64,000 bases of DNA from Gautieria morchelliformis (Eukaryota; Basidiomycota; Agaricomycetes; Gomphales; Gomphaceae): positions 93,535-157,534 of the forward strand of contig WHVA01000247.1 in the NCBI GenBank assembly GCA_015179125.1, given 5' to 3'. Position numbers and translations under genes: made by a program. Below are positions 10,651 through 22,060 of the stretch, in pieces. How positions within the stretch are numbered: position 1 is the stretch's first letter; every line of letters begins with the position of its first letter. A model generated the notes under the pieces. It made no database searches. It saw only the letters and a program-made list of their open reading frames with translations, and was not told the origin of the DNA.

Positions 10651-11544
10651 TCAAGGAGCTCTAAGTAATACATCTTTATATACAATGTTGGTTGTGTCCA
10701 AACCCTCCTCAAGCAAGACCTTCACTCTGTTCCAATTGGTCCCTCTTGATACACCAACATACAACTGACCATGTCCAAACACTGGATATCTCAGGTCCAG
10801 CCCAACCGTACCCAAAGACTGTCCTTGAGACTTGTTGATAGTCATTGCAAATGCCAAACGCACCGGAAACTGCCTCCTTTGCAGCACAAATGGCAACTCT
10901 CCCTCTGATGGCTTAATGATGATCCTGGGGATGAAAGCAATATTGCCTGCACATGGACCTGAGATGATCCTGACCTCCAACACTCTAATGCTTATCCTCA
11001 CCAACCGCAACCTTGTCCCATTGCATAGTCCTTGCTTCTGATCCAAATTGCGCAACAGCATCAGAGGCACTCCAGGCTTGACTTCCAAGCGAGCAGGAGG
11101 AAGACAGCCCATCTCTATGGAATTCAGATACTCCACAGGATACCGATCTGCATCATCGGATTCTTCAATGGAATTTGCGCAGTGCAAGACCTGAGCATCA
11201 CCTGGAAACTCCCTAAACACCATGGAATTGATCTCATTGACCTCAGTGTTTCTGGCACAGAGGATGGCACGCTCCAAAAAGTAATTGTCCTGGGCAGGGA
11301 CATGATTGCCAATGCCAGGGTATATTTCCTGGATCAGATCTTCAATTCCAGGGCCACAAACCATGTGAGGAGGGAGTGAGAACGTATGATCTAGTGGGAG
11401 ATCCTTTCCCTGACCCACATTCTGCAGCCATTCTGCAAACCTGGCTCGGTCAGGGTCATTTCTCACCCGCATGTTCTCTGTCAGGTGGAGGACATTGATC
11501 TTTGGCCACAGATATGACTTCTGAAGGGTAGCTCCCACGATATC
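10651..11544 (-). pseudogene. Helitron PIF1-like helicase, C-terminal part
   Basis: About 298 codons without a stop, lacking the Walker A/B part of the helicase and the Rep nuclease. Visible are the INVLHLTENMR block, FLERAILCARNTEVNEIN, GVPLMLLRNLDQKQGLCNGT and the late helicase motifs (FAMTINKSQGQSL; GQLYVGVSRGT). In full Helitrons this domain unwinds DNA during rolling-circle transposition. The visible frame is clean to its stop at 10651, so it was cut recently. The cut is the copia-1 LTR, which begins inside the codons for DIVGATLQ. No ATG is reachable in the remaining frame before the break except an internal one at 11538. Confidence 0.9.
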
Positions 11545-12040
11545 TGTAGAGGACAGGAATTATAGGCAGTAGGAATGGACTTCTTGCTCAAAAGAATAGA
11601 CTAGAAAACAATTCACTCTCTCAGTGAATTTAGTTGTCACTTAAATATATTATACACTACCTAGAAAACAATTCACTACAGAGGATTTCTAGGTTAATAA
11701 ATCGAAAGAATGCTAGACTAATTTACTTGCCTCTCTCAGTGAATTTAGTTGTCACTGAGAGAGGGGGAAACTGTTTCACTGCGCATGTACTACTACCCGG
11801 CCCTTTAGCGCCCAAGAGCTCGCGCGTCGAAGTCATTTCAGACTCCGCTGGGTGCAGCCGCTTGTGAAAGTAGGGATAACAAGATGAAATGGAGAGATAG
11901 GGAGTGAGTGGAAAATTTCGAAAATAACCAGAGAAATGGATGCATAATACAAGAACAACATGAGGAGAAATTGAGAAAACACACAACAAATTGGATATAT
12001 TATGCTTGATTTTGGTGCAGGAGCATCAATGCACCCAACA
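11545..12040 (-). repeat. copia-1 3' LTR
   Basis: 496 bp, TGTTGGGTGC on the minus strand to CTCTACA. It contains the 12-bp inverted repeat CTCTCTCAGTGA/TCACTGAGAGAG at 11731-11763 and a partial second copy near 11615. Confidence 0.95.
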
Positions 12041-12053
12041 CGCCCCCTCAAGC
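12041..12053 (-). other. copia-1 polypurine tract
   Basis: Minus strand GCTTGAGGGGGCG lies between the pol stop codon (12054-12056) and the 3' LTR. It primes plus-strand DNA synthesis in this class of element. Confidence 0.85.
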
Positions 12054-15000
12054 TTAATATATTCCGATTTGCTCGTTGAGGATCTTCACTCTAGGACTAG
12101 AAAGTCCTTTGGTGAGGATATCTGCCAACATTTGTTCGGTTGGCAAATAAACGAGCTTGGCTTGTTGATTTTTGATTATATCTCGAAGGAAATATAATCT
12201 GATGTCGAAATGTTTGGTTCTCATGTGTTGTTGAGTGCCATACGTGATGGCAATGGCTGATTGATTGTCTGAATAAATTTTGATGGGTCTGTTCAGTGGT
12301 TGGAATATTTCAGAAATAAAATGGCGCATCCAAAGAGCCTCTTTGCCCGCATGGGTCAGGGCGACGAATTCGGCTTCAGTTGATGAGAGGGCTACTATCG
12401 ACTGTTTCTGGCAACTCCATGAAACAGTGCCTCCATCAATCTGAAATAAGTATGCCGAATACGAACGCCTATGACTCTGTGAACCCCAATCCGCATCTGA
12501 ATACCCCATCAAGCCGTCTCGATTTCTTCCAAGTGTGAGCTTGTAATGCTTCGTGCCTTTCAAATATTTGAAGACACGTTTGACTGCATTCCAATGTGTG
12601 CCACCTGGATTTTCGAGGAATTGCGAAAGCAATGACACCGCAAATGCAATGTCAGGTCGAGTGGCTACAGCTGCCCACATCAGTGATCCTATGGCTTGCC
12701 TGTATGGAAACTTCGACATGGCTTTCTTGCCTCTCTCTGTAGAAGGACACTGGTCTTTTGATAATTTAACAGCTGGATCAAGGGGCGTAGCATAAGTCTT
12801 TGCATCTTCGAGATTGAATTTCTTGATGATCTTCTCGATGTATGCAGGTTGTGAAATTGCAATAGTTTTCTTCTGCCAGTCTCTTTCGATTTTGAGATTC
12901 AATAGCCAATGAATCTCGCCTAGATCTTTCATACTGAAGACCTGAGCAAGATCTCGTTTGACTTCGTCCAGGACTGACTGATTCTCAGCTGTGATGGTGA
13001 GATCATCCACAGCTGTTGCAATGATCACATGCCCCTTTCCGCCACGTCTATAAAATACAGCCCCATCTGTGGCTGACGTAGTGAATCCTAATTTGTGGAA
13101 TTCACCACTTAGACGTTTGTACCATTCCCTTCCAGATTGTTTGAGGCCATAGAGTGCTTTCTTCAAAAGTAGCACTTCGTCTTTGTCTCTAGACTCATAT
13201 CCATACGGCTGCTTCATGTAAATAGGTTCAGGTAGTGTAGCATTGAGGTATGCATAGTCCACGTCCATTTGATGGATAGGCCAGTCATTCCTAGCAGCAA
13301 TGGCGCATATGATCCGTAGGGAGGATAACCGAGCAACAGGTGAGTATGTCTCATCATAGTCGACTCCAAACTTCTGTGTGAAGCCTTGGGCGACCATTCT
13401 CGATTTAGGCATTATTGGTTTCCCTTCTGGATTACGCTTCCAAAGGTAGACCCATTTATTACCGACAATATTGGCTCCAGGAGGTGGTTTGGCTCGTTCC
13501 CACACTCCCTTGTCGATTAGGGCCTCATACTCTTTGTCCATTGATTTCTTCCATATAGGATTATTCAGAGCTTCGTCTGCATTGCTAGGTTCAATTTGAC
13601 TCAAATCCGGCGCCTTGTTATTGTTTTGACCGTCGGTTAGAAACGCACTGATGGCACACTCATAGCTACTGATGCCATCAATCTCGGAGGATAATTCTTG
13701 GTCGAATAAAACTTCTTTATGGTCCTCAACGTCCTCGTAAGCTAGCGTAGTCATATGTGTGCCAGCTTGTCTCTGGGTTTGAGATCTTGTTACGGGACCT
13801 GATGGGGCCGGCTGCACTTGTTGTTGACGGATCCTTTCGCTTCTCCTTATCGGTTCAGCTTCTCTAGGTCTGTCATCAACTCCCTGAATAGGTTGCAGCT
13901 TTTCAAGATATTCCTCTGGTGCATTTTCATCAATTTCTTCGATCTTTGCCTCTTCGCTGACTAAGCGACCGGGCACAGGCACTGATGCCGGAATGGCCTT
14001 CTTCTCCTCTCTAGACGTAGGTAGCTTGGATTCCTCAATAGAAATGATTGGGACCTTTCCCTTCTTCATCTCTGAATCAAACACAACATTCCGCTCGACA
14101 GAAACTTTGTGCGAGTCAGGCCAATAAATATAATGACCATGGCTCTGCGCAGAAATTCCTATCCACCGAGCTCTCTTGGCACGAGCTTCCAATTTATCTC
14201 CCTGAGTGACCTTAACATAGACTTCAGTTCCCCACGCGTGAATGTCTTTGAGATTCGGTTTCTCATGGTGGATCATCTCGTAGGGCGTTTTATCCGGTAG
14301 AGCTCTTGTGTGCGTCCTGTTCCTAAGATAATTGGCATGCTGTATTGCATAGCCCCATAATATCTTAGGAAGGCCTGATTCTAACAGCATGGCACGAGTT
14401 CTCTCAGTGAGAGTTCGGTTCAGACGTTCGGCAACACCATTAGACTCTGGTGTGTCGTGTACCGTCAACTGATGCTTCGTGCCTTGTTTGGCTAGATGCT
14501 GTTCGAATTCAGAGCTCGTATACTCGCCCCCTCGATCAGAAACAAGTGCCTTGATGTGCACATTTCTCTGTCGAAGCATTAAAGCCTCATAGAGCTTGTA
14601 CTTTGAGAATGCTTCTGATTTGTTCGCCATGAGATAGATCACCGATTCTCTTGAGTAATCATCGATAAAGGAGACATAATATGACTTCTTATCGATTGTG
14701 AGGTGCCTTGCAGGTCCCCAGACATCAGAATAAATTCTGTCACCGAATTTTGATGTTCGGTCTCTGGGTTCTCGAGGAAGAGGTTTGCGTGCAATCTTGG
14801 CCTGAATACACGCATCGCAGACAATTCTATCGCCTGTGGAGCTCAGTTCAATGCCCAATATCATGCCATGATTTAATAGATGTTGTAGGGACTTCTGTGA
14901 GATATGCCCCATTTTTTGATGAATTTCCATGGCAGACAAACACATATGGGCTTGAGCACTTGGTGACTGGAGGTCTAGTCGATATAAACCATTGACCTTC

Positions 15001-16297
15001 GGTGCTTGCATCAATACCTTTCCAGTAGCGTTAGATATTGTGCATTTCTGGCCACCGAGTCGAATGTCGTAGCCAGCATCATCGCACCGACCGATCGAGA
15101 CGAGGGTAGCAGCAATTTTTGGAGCATAATATGTATCTTGCAACGTGACTTCTACTGTTTTATCTCCAACCTTGTTGGATAATACAAGCAGTCCTGAACC
15201 GAAGGCATCAAAAGTGCCTTTGTTGGCTGCTCGGATAGTCCTCGGCTGTGAGAATTGACAGTAGTTCCTCAATAAATTTTTGTGAGGAGTCATATGCGAT
15301 GTCGTTCCGGTGTCGAGTATAACTATAACTCCTGAGGATGTGCTCAGATTGAAATTAGAGCACTCGTCAAAATTGGTGAAGGCAAGATGCCCATCACCAC
15401 TTTCCTCAGAAGAGGACTCTTCTTCGGCAACATTCGCTTTTGCTTTACCCTTCTTCTTCTTCTTGGCTTTGGCTTTTTTCTTCTGACGTGGTCCTTGACC
15501 TTCTTTACCACCTCCTTTAGCCCAGCAATTTTCGATAGAATGTCCAGGCTTTTTGCAGTTGGTGCATATATGCGCCTTCTGCCCCTTCTGGTCCTTCTTA
15601 GTAGATGAACCAATAAACACCTGCTCTTCTTGCGGGAGTGTTTTCTTCCTGTCATACTGAGCCTTTAGTACCCTAATAATATTATCAGGGACCAATGGCA
15701 TCCCGCATTCTTCAAGCGAAGTGGTAAGGGCGTTCATGACTGCCTCATAGGATGGTGGAAGTGACGCAAGGATGATGTCCATAATTCTTCTTCGGAAACT
15801 CTGGCTCCCATCTCATTAAGACGAGCATATAGGTCTTGGGCCTTGTCCAAATGATCTCTCAAGTCTCCATCCTCAGGACATCTCATACTGCGGAGTTGTC
15901 TCTGCAGGCTGGTGAGGACCATCTTGGGCTTTTTGGTCATCTCATTGACCAGTGCATCCCAAGTCTCTTTTGCTGTCTTCTGCTTCTGTAGCATCAGGGC
16001 TAATGACTCTGACACTGAGACGATGATTTGGGTCTTGGCTTGTCCTTCTCTAGCAAGGTATCTCTCCAGCTTCTCCTCAGCCTTATCCATCTGAGTTTCC
16101 TCAGCTTCTGTAAGAATATGGCCTGGGGGCATAACTGGAGGATCAGGAGGTCGAGTGACTCTCCCTTCTACATGCTTGAGTAGATTTTTGGACTCGAAAT
16201 AGCTGATGAGAGTGGCTCGCCACAATGGCCAATTACTTCCATCAGTAGCAAGCTTCTCAACACCCAATAGCTTCTCAGAAGTGTCTCCGGGGCCCAT
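12054..16297 (-). pseudogene. copia-1 gag-pol polyprotein, one frameshift
   Basis: Starts at ATG 16297 (MGPGDTS), five bases after the 5' LTR. The gag frame (16297-15734) and the long frame (15782-12054, 1242 codons) are separated by loss of one C near 15783; copia-3 keeps that C. In the long frame I see, by residue: zinc knuckle CTNCKKPGHSIENC at 73; protease DTG at 157; integrase zinc residues H288, H293, C322, C325; integrase catalytic D353, D416, E452; RT from about 760 with D840 and AVDD at 924-927; RNase H D1096, E1136, D1172. It ends DILTKGLSSPRVKIL...GIY. Order gag-PR-IN-RT-RH defines Ty1/copia. The RT box reads AVDD where most relatives have YVDD. Otherwise all catalytic residues are present. 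Confidence 0.93.
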
Positions 16298-16302
16298 AAC
16301 CC
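16289..16302 (-). other. copia-1 primer-binding site over the start codon
   Basis: Minus strand GGGTTATGGGCCCC directly follows the LTR. It is complementary to the anticodon stem-loop of eukaryotic initiator tRNA-Met (GGGCCCAUAACCC in the vertebrate molecule). The ATG inside it is the polyprotein start. Confidence 0.7.
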
Positions 16303-16798
16303 TGTAGAGGACAGGAATTATAGGCAGTAGGTATGGACTTGTTGCTCAAAAGAATAGACTAGAAATAATTCACTCTCTCAGTGAATTTAGTTGTCACTAT
16401 AAATTATTATACACTACCTAGAAAACAATTCACTACAGAGGATTTCTAGTTAATAAATCGAAAGAATGCTAGACTAATTTACTTGCCTCTCTCAGTGAAT
16501 TTAGTTGTCACTGAGAGAGGGGGAAAACTGTTTCACTGCGCATGTACTACTACCCGGCCCTTTAGCGCCCAAGAGCTCGCGCGTCGAAGTCGTTTCAGAC
16601 TCCGCTGGGTGCAGGCCGCTTGTGAAAGTAGGAATAACAAGATGAAATGGAGAGATAGGGAGTGAGTGGAAAATTTCGAAAATAACCAGAGAAATGGATG
16701 CATGATACAAGAACAATATGAGAAGAAATTGAGAAACCACACAACAAATTGGATATATTATGCTTGATTTTGGTGCAGGAGCATAAATGCACCCAACA
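16303..16798 (-). repeat. copia-1 5' LTR
   Basis: 496 bp, same termini as the 3' LTR, with the hairpin CTCTCTCAGTGA/TCACTGAGAGAG at 16487-16519. Right flank is the chromodomain of gypsy G3. Confidence 0.95.
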
Positions 16799-18003
16799 GC
16801 AAGGACCCATGACGTCTCTTCATCGGTACCTTCATAACCAGCCCAACGGACAAGGTCTACGGCGTCGGTCGATGTTGGAATCAAGAATCTCGGAAATCTC
16901 GTACTCGGTCTCGCCGTCGATCTCGACTGGAGGTGGCGGAGACTGAACTCGGTTCGGGATGGTATTCGGGATTGCGGGTTCAAGCATGGAGACGTGAAAG
17001 ACCGGGTGGACTGCCTGAAGGTTATCTGGCCTGGCCGATAATCTCAAAGGGGCCGAGGTACTTTTCAGCCAGTTTCTTCGAGGGCCGGGTTGTCCGGAAG
17101 AACTGTGCTTTGACAAACGCGGAGGATCCTATCGCGAACTCGGGAGCGGGAGCACGACGTGCGTCGGCCGAGACCTGATACCAAGATTGAGCGGATTTAA
17201 TTTGCTCTTTCAGGGCAGCATGAAGCTGGTCAAGGTCAACTGCTAAGTCTCGGGCTCGGGAGGATGCGAGGTCCCGTTCAGGGCTGGGGACACCGTGCTT
17301 CGAGAGAACATGCAAGATGAACAGGCGGGCAAGGTCTGCGGATGTGACCGTGTCGTGGGTCGGGATGAATATGCTCTGTTTGGTTAAGCGGCAAACTACT
17401 ACAAGGATCGCAGTGAATCCGGAAGACGCCGGCAACTGTTCAATGAAATCCATGGAGAAGGAATTCCAAGGCTGCTCGCTGCTGCAGGGAGCCGTAAGGC
17501 CTATGACGCTGTGACTTTGAATGCAAGCAAGTAGTGCAGGACTTGCAAAAGTTGATAACAAAAGACCCAAGTGTGGGCCATGTATATTCCTGTCTGATGA
17601 GTTCTAAGGTCTTGTTTGGACCAAAATGTCCCGAGAGTACATGATCATGTTTGTACTGGAGTACTCGGAGCCGGAGATCGTCGGCATCGGGAACATATAT
17701 GCGGCCATCGAGGCGGAGTAAACCGTCCTTGGTTTGCGTCCATCTGGGGTCGGAACTATCACCGAGATGCTTAGCGGCTACGGGGTCAGATGCAAGGTTG
17801 GCTAATATGTCGGCATGAAGCTTCTCGGAGTCCATCACAATGCTTTCCCGGAGAACAGGTTGAAGCAGACAAGTTGCCCAGAGGGATTCCGACAGTTGTT
17901 GATTAGTGAAAATCGGTCGGAAGTTGTGCGGGTTGACTGAGCCATGGTCATTACCTCCCTCTTTAAGGTAGACGTCCCATAGTCTAGTGAGAGCGTCGGG
18001 TTT
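16799..18003 (-). pseudogene. gypsy G3: RNase H end, integrase, partial chromodomain
   Basis: Reading from 18003 downwards: end of RNase H (TKPDALTRLWDVYLKEGG), integrase zinc domain (HDHVLSGHF ... [16 protein letters not shown]), then a frameshift near 17500. Next comes the core start with the first catalytic Asp ([14 protein letters not shown]). After [13 protein letters not shown] the sequence jumps to [16 protein letters not shown], so roughly 390 bp carrying the second Asp and the Glu are missing. GPY/F ([14 protein letters not shown]) and the chromodomain (EYEISEILD ... RWAGYEGTDEETSWVLA) follow, cut by copia-1. It is a chromovirus of a different family from G1. It begins exactly where the minisatellite ends. 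Confidence 0.88.
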
Positions 18004-18008
18004 TGTAC

Positions 18009-18580
18009 CCAGGTACGCTACCACGTGGGCTACCACGTACATTACCACCGCTACCATGTACGCTACCACCGCTACCACGTGCGCTACCAGGTACGCTACC
18101 AGGTATGCTACCAGGTATGCTGCCAGGTATGCTACCAGGTATGCTACCACGTACGCTACCAGGTAGACTACCACGTGTGGTACCAGGTACACTACCAGGT
18201 ACACTACCAGGTACGCTACCAGGTACGCTACCAGGTACGCTACCATGTGCGCTACCACGTACGCTACCAGGTACACTACCACGTACGCTACCACCACTAC
18301 CACGTACACTACCAGGTACACTACCACGTACACTACGACCGCTACCACATACACTACCAGGTACACTACCAGGTACACTACCACGTACGCTACCACCGCT
18401 GCCACGTACATTACCAGGTACACTACCACATGTGCTACCATGTACGCTACCACGTGTGCTACCATGTACACTACCACCGCTACCATGTACACTACCACCG
18501 CTACCACGTGCACTACCATGTACATTACCACCGCTACCACGTACACTACCATGTATGCTACCACGTATGCCACCACATTG
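18009..18580. repeat. 12-bp minisatellite, type 1
   Basis: About 47 tandem dodecamers of the form CTACCACGTACG / CTACCAGGTACA. Because 12 is divisible by 3 and the unit contains no stop, all six frames are open. They read as tetrapeptide strings such as RYHV, TLPG or VAYL. These are not genes. Confidence 0.95.
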
Positions 18581-18583
18581 TTA

Positions 18584-18623
18584 CAACCATGTCACTTGAC
18601 CAACAACCACATCACTTGACCAT
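18584..18623. repeat. short copy of the spacer start
   Basis: TTGTTACAACCATGTCACTT and the next 20 bases repeat the beginning of the spacer at 18726. The same doublet occurs in the inverted block near 35580 and 35690. Confidence 0.7.
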
Positions 18624-18725
18624 ACACTACCCCATGCACTACCCTATGTGCTACCCTGTGCGCTACCCTGTGCTGTGCTACCACGTACACTATCCTCTGT
18701 GCTACCATGTACGCTACCATGTATG

Positions 18726-19033
18726 CTACCACGTTGTTACAACCACGTCGCTTGACCAACTACGCCGCTTCTGCACCACCTCCGACTTGGTTCCGCAACA
18801 TCCTCCACACTTGACCCTCGTTATAGGCCTCACATTGCATTCCATTCTTAGGCCTTGGATTATTCATTCTATTCCTATCATACTAAAATTCATGGATGTC
18901 TGGATGTGGCTGAAGGCCCTCGTGCCCTGAGTCAAAGGGGTCATGTCACCCCTCAGGTCGAGACTCCTCAACCTATTTGGCTTGACTGACCAGTGGTTGA
19001 GCTTCGTCGATGCTAGGGAGGGTCTGACGCTGC
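18726..19033. repeat. spacer between arrays, dispersed repeat
   Basis: Starts TGTTACAACC and ends ACCCCACA, so it could be a shortened LTR. It contains GGCCTTGGATTATTCATTCT, seen again reversed at 35440-35500 and 42136-42195. No coding signal. Confidence 0.6.
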
Positions 19034-19784
19034 AGACCCCACATGGTAGCATACTGGCTAGCATACAGGGTAGTGCACAGGGTAGTGTACGGGGTAGTGC
19101 ACAGGGTAGTGTACGGGGTAGTGCACATGGTAGTGTACCATGTAGTCCACAGGGTAGTGTACAGGGTAACATAGGGGGTAGCATATGGGGTAGCATACAG
19201 GGTAGCTCACAGCGTAGTGTACCGGGTAGCCTACAGGTTACATTGTAGTGTAGTGTACAGGATAGCTCACAGGGTAGCGTACCACGTAGCGCATAGGGTA
19301 GTATATGGGGTAATGCACATGGTAGTGTAGGGGTAGTGCACAGGGTACTGTGCAGGGTAGCACACAGGGTAACACACATGGTAGTATATGGGGTAGCATA
19401 CAGGGTAGTGTACAGGGTAGCATAGCATAGGGGGTAGGGTACAGGGTAGTGCACAGGGTGGCACACAGGGTAGTGTATGGGGTAGTGCACATGGTAGTGT
19501 ACAAGGTAGCATACAGGGTAATGCACAGGGTAGCAAACATGGTAGCATATGGGGTAGTGTACAGGGTAGTGTACATGGTAGTGTATGGGGTTTGATACGG
19601 GGTAGCCTACAGGGTAGTGCATAGGGTAGTGCACGGGGTAGTGTACGGGGTAGTGCACATCGTAGTGTATGGGGGAGTGCACAGGATAGCGTACAGGGTT
19701 GTGTATGAAGTAGCCCACAGGGTACATCATAGGGTAGCGTACAGGGTAGCTCACAGGGTAGCTCACAGGGTAGCATACCACACA
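19034..19784. repeat. 12-bp minisatellite, type 2
   Basis: About 62 dodecamers such as GGTAGTGCACAG, GGTAGCATATGG and GGTAGTGTACAG. The array continues at 20483 after a solo LTR. Confidence 0.95.
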
Positions 19785-20482
19785 TGTTACGTATCGGAAA
19801 TCCCAGAGATTGGAACTAGAAAGGACAACAGCTTCAACTTATGTGTTGTGCCCATAATGAACTATCGTCCTAAGGATTTTGGATTTGACTTCCAGATGTC
19901 GGAGAAGGTGGAAGTTGGGAAAGGAGAGCTGAGGGTCGGAGGTCAGAGGACAGAGGTCGGAAGAGGCGGAGGACAGAGGATCGAAGGGAGAGAGAGAGAG
20001 AGAGGGCTTGCAAGACTCGCTCTGCTAAGAGCAGGAGATAGTGCGGAGGGATTCACATATCGAAGTTGATTGTCTGATTGCAGAAACGGAGACATACATG
20101 TGGGGGTTTTATACAAAGAGCTGAACGCACAAGTAATAGTATAGTACTAAGCAAATTCCTGAGGGAGCGGGAATTGGATAGACATACGGGGTAAGTAACT
20201 AATGCGGAACAAGGGGATGACAAGGGGGTGCAGCGTAGAGTAAGAACAATGGCAAAAGAACAAAGGTGCGTAAGTACAATGGGCATCGGAACAAACAGAA
20301 CTACAGAAATGGTATCTTGCTGTGTTCAGGGTCGAGTACGGAGGCCGGTGGGTAGAGTCGACCAGGGGTACTGAAGAACAAGGGGCCGAGGTTGTGGGTT
20401 GTGGAGGTTGCAGAATAGAGTTGGAGGTACTGTGGAGGTGTTCCGGAGGTGGTGGAGATGGTTGAGCGGAACGATCGTAACA
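19785..20482 (-). mobile_element. solo LTR in the minisatellite, TSD ACACA
   Basis: 698 bp, TGTTACGTATCGG to GATCGTAACA on the plus strand. It is flanked on both sides by ACACA (19780-19784 and 20483-20487) within the 12-bp array. It is related over its length to the solo LTR at 25930-26559: shared TATCTGATTGCAGAAA-like region, ACATACATG, GGGTTTTATACAAAGAGC. An AG-rich run (GAGAGAGAGAGAGAGAG) lies near 19990. No coding region; orientation is inferred from the TATA-like box. Confidence 0.88.
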
Positions 20483-21559
20483 ACACAGGGTAGTGTACTT
20501 GGTAGCCTACCAGGTAGCGGGATAGTGCACAGGGTAGTACACATGGTAGCGTATGGGGTAGGATACAGGGTAGTGTACAGGGTAGCATATGGGGTAGCAT
20601 ATGGGGTAGTGTACAGTGTGCAGGGTAGTGTATGGGGTAGTGTATGGGGTAGCATACAGGGTAGCCCACAGGGTAGTGTACCGGGTAGCCTACCGGGTAG
20701 TCTCTGGTAGCACACATGATAGCATACAAGGTGGTAGCATACAGGGTAGTGCATGAGGTAGCCCACAGGGTACATTATACGGTAACATACAGGGTAGCTC
20801 ACAGGGTAGTGTACCGCGTAGCCCACAGGGTATATTAGAGGGTAGTGTACAGGGTAGCTCACAGGGTAGCATACAGGGTAGTGCACAGGGTAGTGCACAG
20901 GGTAGCACACATGGTAGTGTATGGGGTAGTGCACAGGGTAGCACACATGGTAGTGTGTGGGATAGCATACAGGGTAGTGTACAGGGTAGCGTATGGGGTA
21001 GGATATGGGATAGTGTCCAGGGTAGTGCACATGGTAGTGTACAGGGTAGTGTACAGGGTAGTGTACAGGGTAGCGTATGGGTAGCATATGGGGTAGTATA
21101 CTGGGTAGTGTACTGGGTAGTGTACTGGGTAGTGTACTGGGTAGTGTATGGGGTAGTGTATGGGGTAGCATACAAGGTAGCCCACAGGGTAGTGTCTGGT
21201 AGCACACATGATAGCATACAGGGTGGCATACAGGGTAGTGCATGAGGTAGCCCACAGGGTACATTATAGGGTACTGTACAGGGGGTAGCTCATGGGTAGC
21301 ATACCGTGTAGCTGACAGGGTAGTGTATGGGGTAGCGCACATGCTAGCGTACAGGGTAGCGTATGGGGTAGCATGGCAGTGTATGGGGTAGCCCACAGGG
21401 TACATTATAAGGTAGCGTACAGGGCAGCTCACAGGATAGCATACCGCATGGGGGGTAACGTAAAGGGTAGTGCACAGGGTGGCACACAGGGTAATGTATG
21501 GGGTAGTGCACATGGTAGTGTACAGGGTAGCGCATAGGGTAGCATACAGGGTAGCATAC
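20483..21559. repeat. 12-bp minisatellite, type 2
   Basis: About 90 dodecamers, e.g. GGTAGCATATGG, GGTAGTGTACTG, GGTAGCCCACAG. It is broken at 21559/21560 by gypsy G1 and resumes at 29655. Confidence 0.95.
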
Positions 21560-22048
21560 TGTAAGGGCAACCCTAGCTGGCTGTGAGATCACACTACCAA
21601 ACAACTGACAAGGGGAAATCCGGAGTATGTATACATGAACAGAGTATACAAGAGAGGGAATTCTCACCTCACAAGGGCAAATCCAAAGAGCAAAGTCTAA
21701 GGACCCCCAATGTCAGCAAGCCTGTATTATACTACACTGCGCAGCCAGGGACAACACTTGGCACCCGCCATCAACCCTGCATCCTCATGACCTCCCTGAC
21801 CCTTGATTGACCCTTGATGCCCCCTATTACGCGAGTCGCTTGACTTCTGACACTGTTCTGAGAGCGGAAGTTGGAAATTGGAGTGGAATTGGCAAAGCGA
21901 ACAGAACTGGTGGAAGTTCTGCCAGAAGGAGAATCATTTCCGAAAGCGGAGTCGGAGATGGAATCGGAACCGGAACCGGAGTCAGAAATGGAGTCGGAAC
22001 TTGGTGTGGTGTCAGAACTGGAAATTGAAAACAGGGTGTCCCCTGACA
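21560..22048 (-). repeat. G1 3' LTR
   Basis: 489 bp, minus strand TGTCAGGGGACACCC...GGGTTGCCCTTACA. At seven or more sites it has TG/CA where the 5' LTR has CG. Confidence 0.93.
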
Positions 22049-22060
22049 TCACCCCCCTCT
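22049..22060 (-). other. G1 polypurine tract
   Basis: Minus strand AGAGGGGGGTGA directly before the 3' LTR. Confidence 0.85.

Larger units (their letters stand above)
10502..11544 (-). mobile_element. Helitron, 3' end
   Basis: A PIF1-like helicase C-terminus is followed, about 120 bp past its stop, by a textbook Helitron terminus: a GC hairpin and, 7 bases later, CTAG next to a T. The element is cut at its 5' side by the copia-1 LTR at 11545. Rep domain and 5' TC end are absent from the window. Confidence 0.85.
11545..16798 (-). mobile_element. copia-1, nearly complete Ty1/copia element
   Basis: 5.25 kb with two 496-bp LTRs (TGTTGGGTGC...CTCTACA), a primer-binding site, one long gag-pol frame with a single frameshift, and a polypurine tract. 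LTRs differ at roughly 15 positions by eye (about 3%). There is no target duplication: the left flank is ATATC (Helitron helicase) and the right flank is GCAAG (gypsy G3). The element may be a product of recombination between two insertions. Confidence 0.92.
18004..19259. repeat. composite minisatellite block, left copy of a 1.2-kb inverted duplication
   Basis: Order: 12-bp array of type 1 (18009-18580), a 40-bp phrase starting TGTTACAACCATGTCACTTG, a short type-2 array (18624-18725), a 310-bp non-repeat spacer (18726-19033, starting TGTTACAACCACGTCGC), then a type-2 array. The same parts in reverse order and opposite strand occupy 35147-36305, and the spacer looks almost identical there. Confidence 0.9.
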
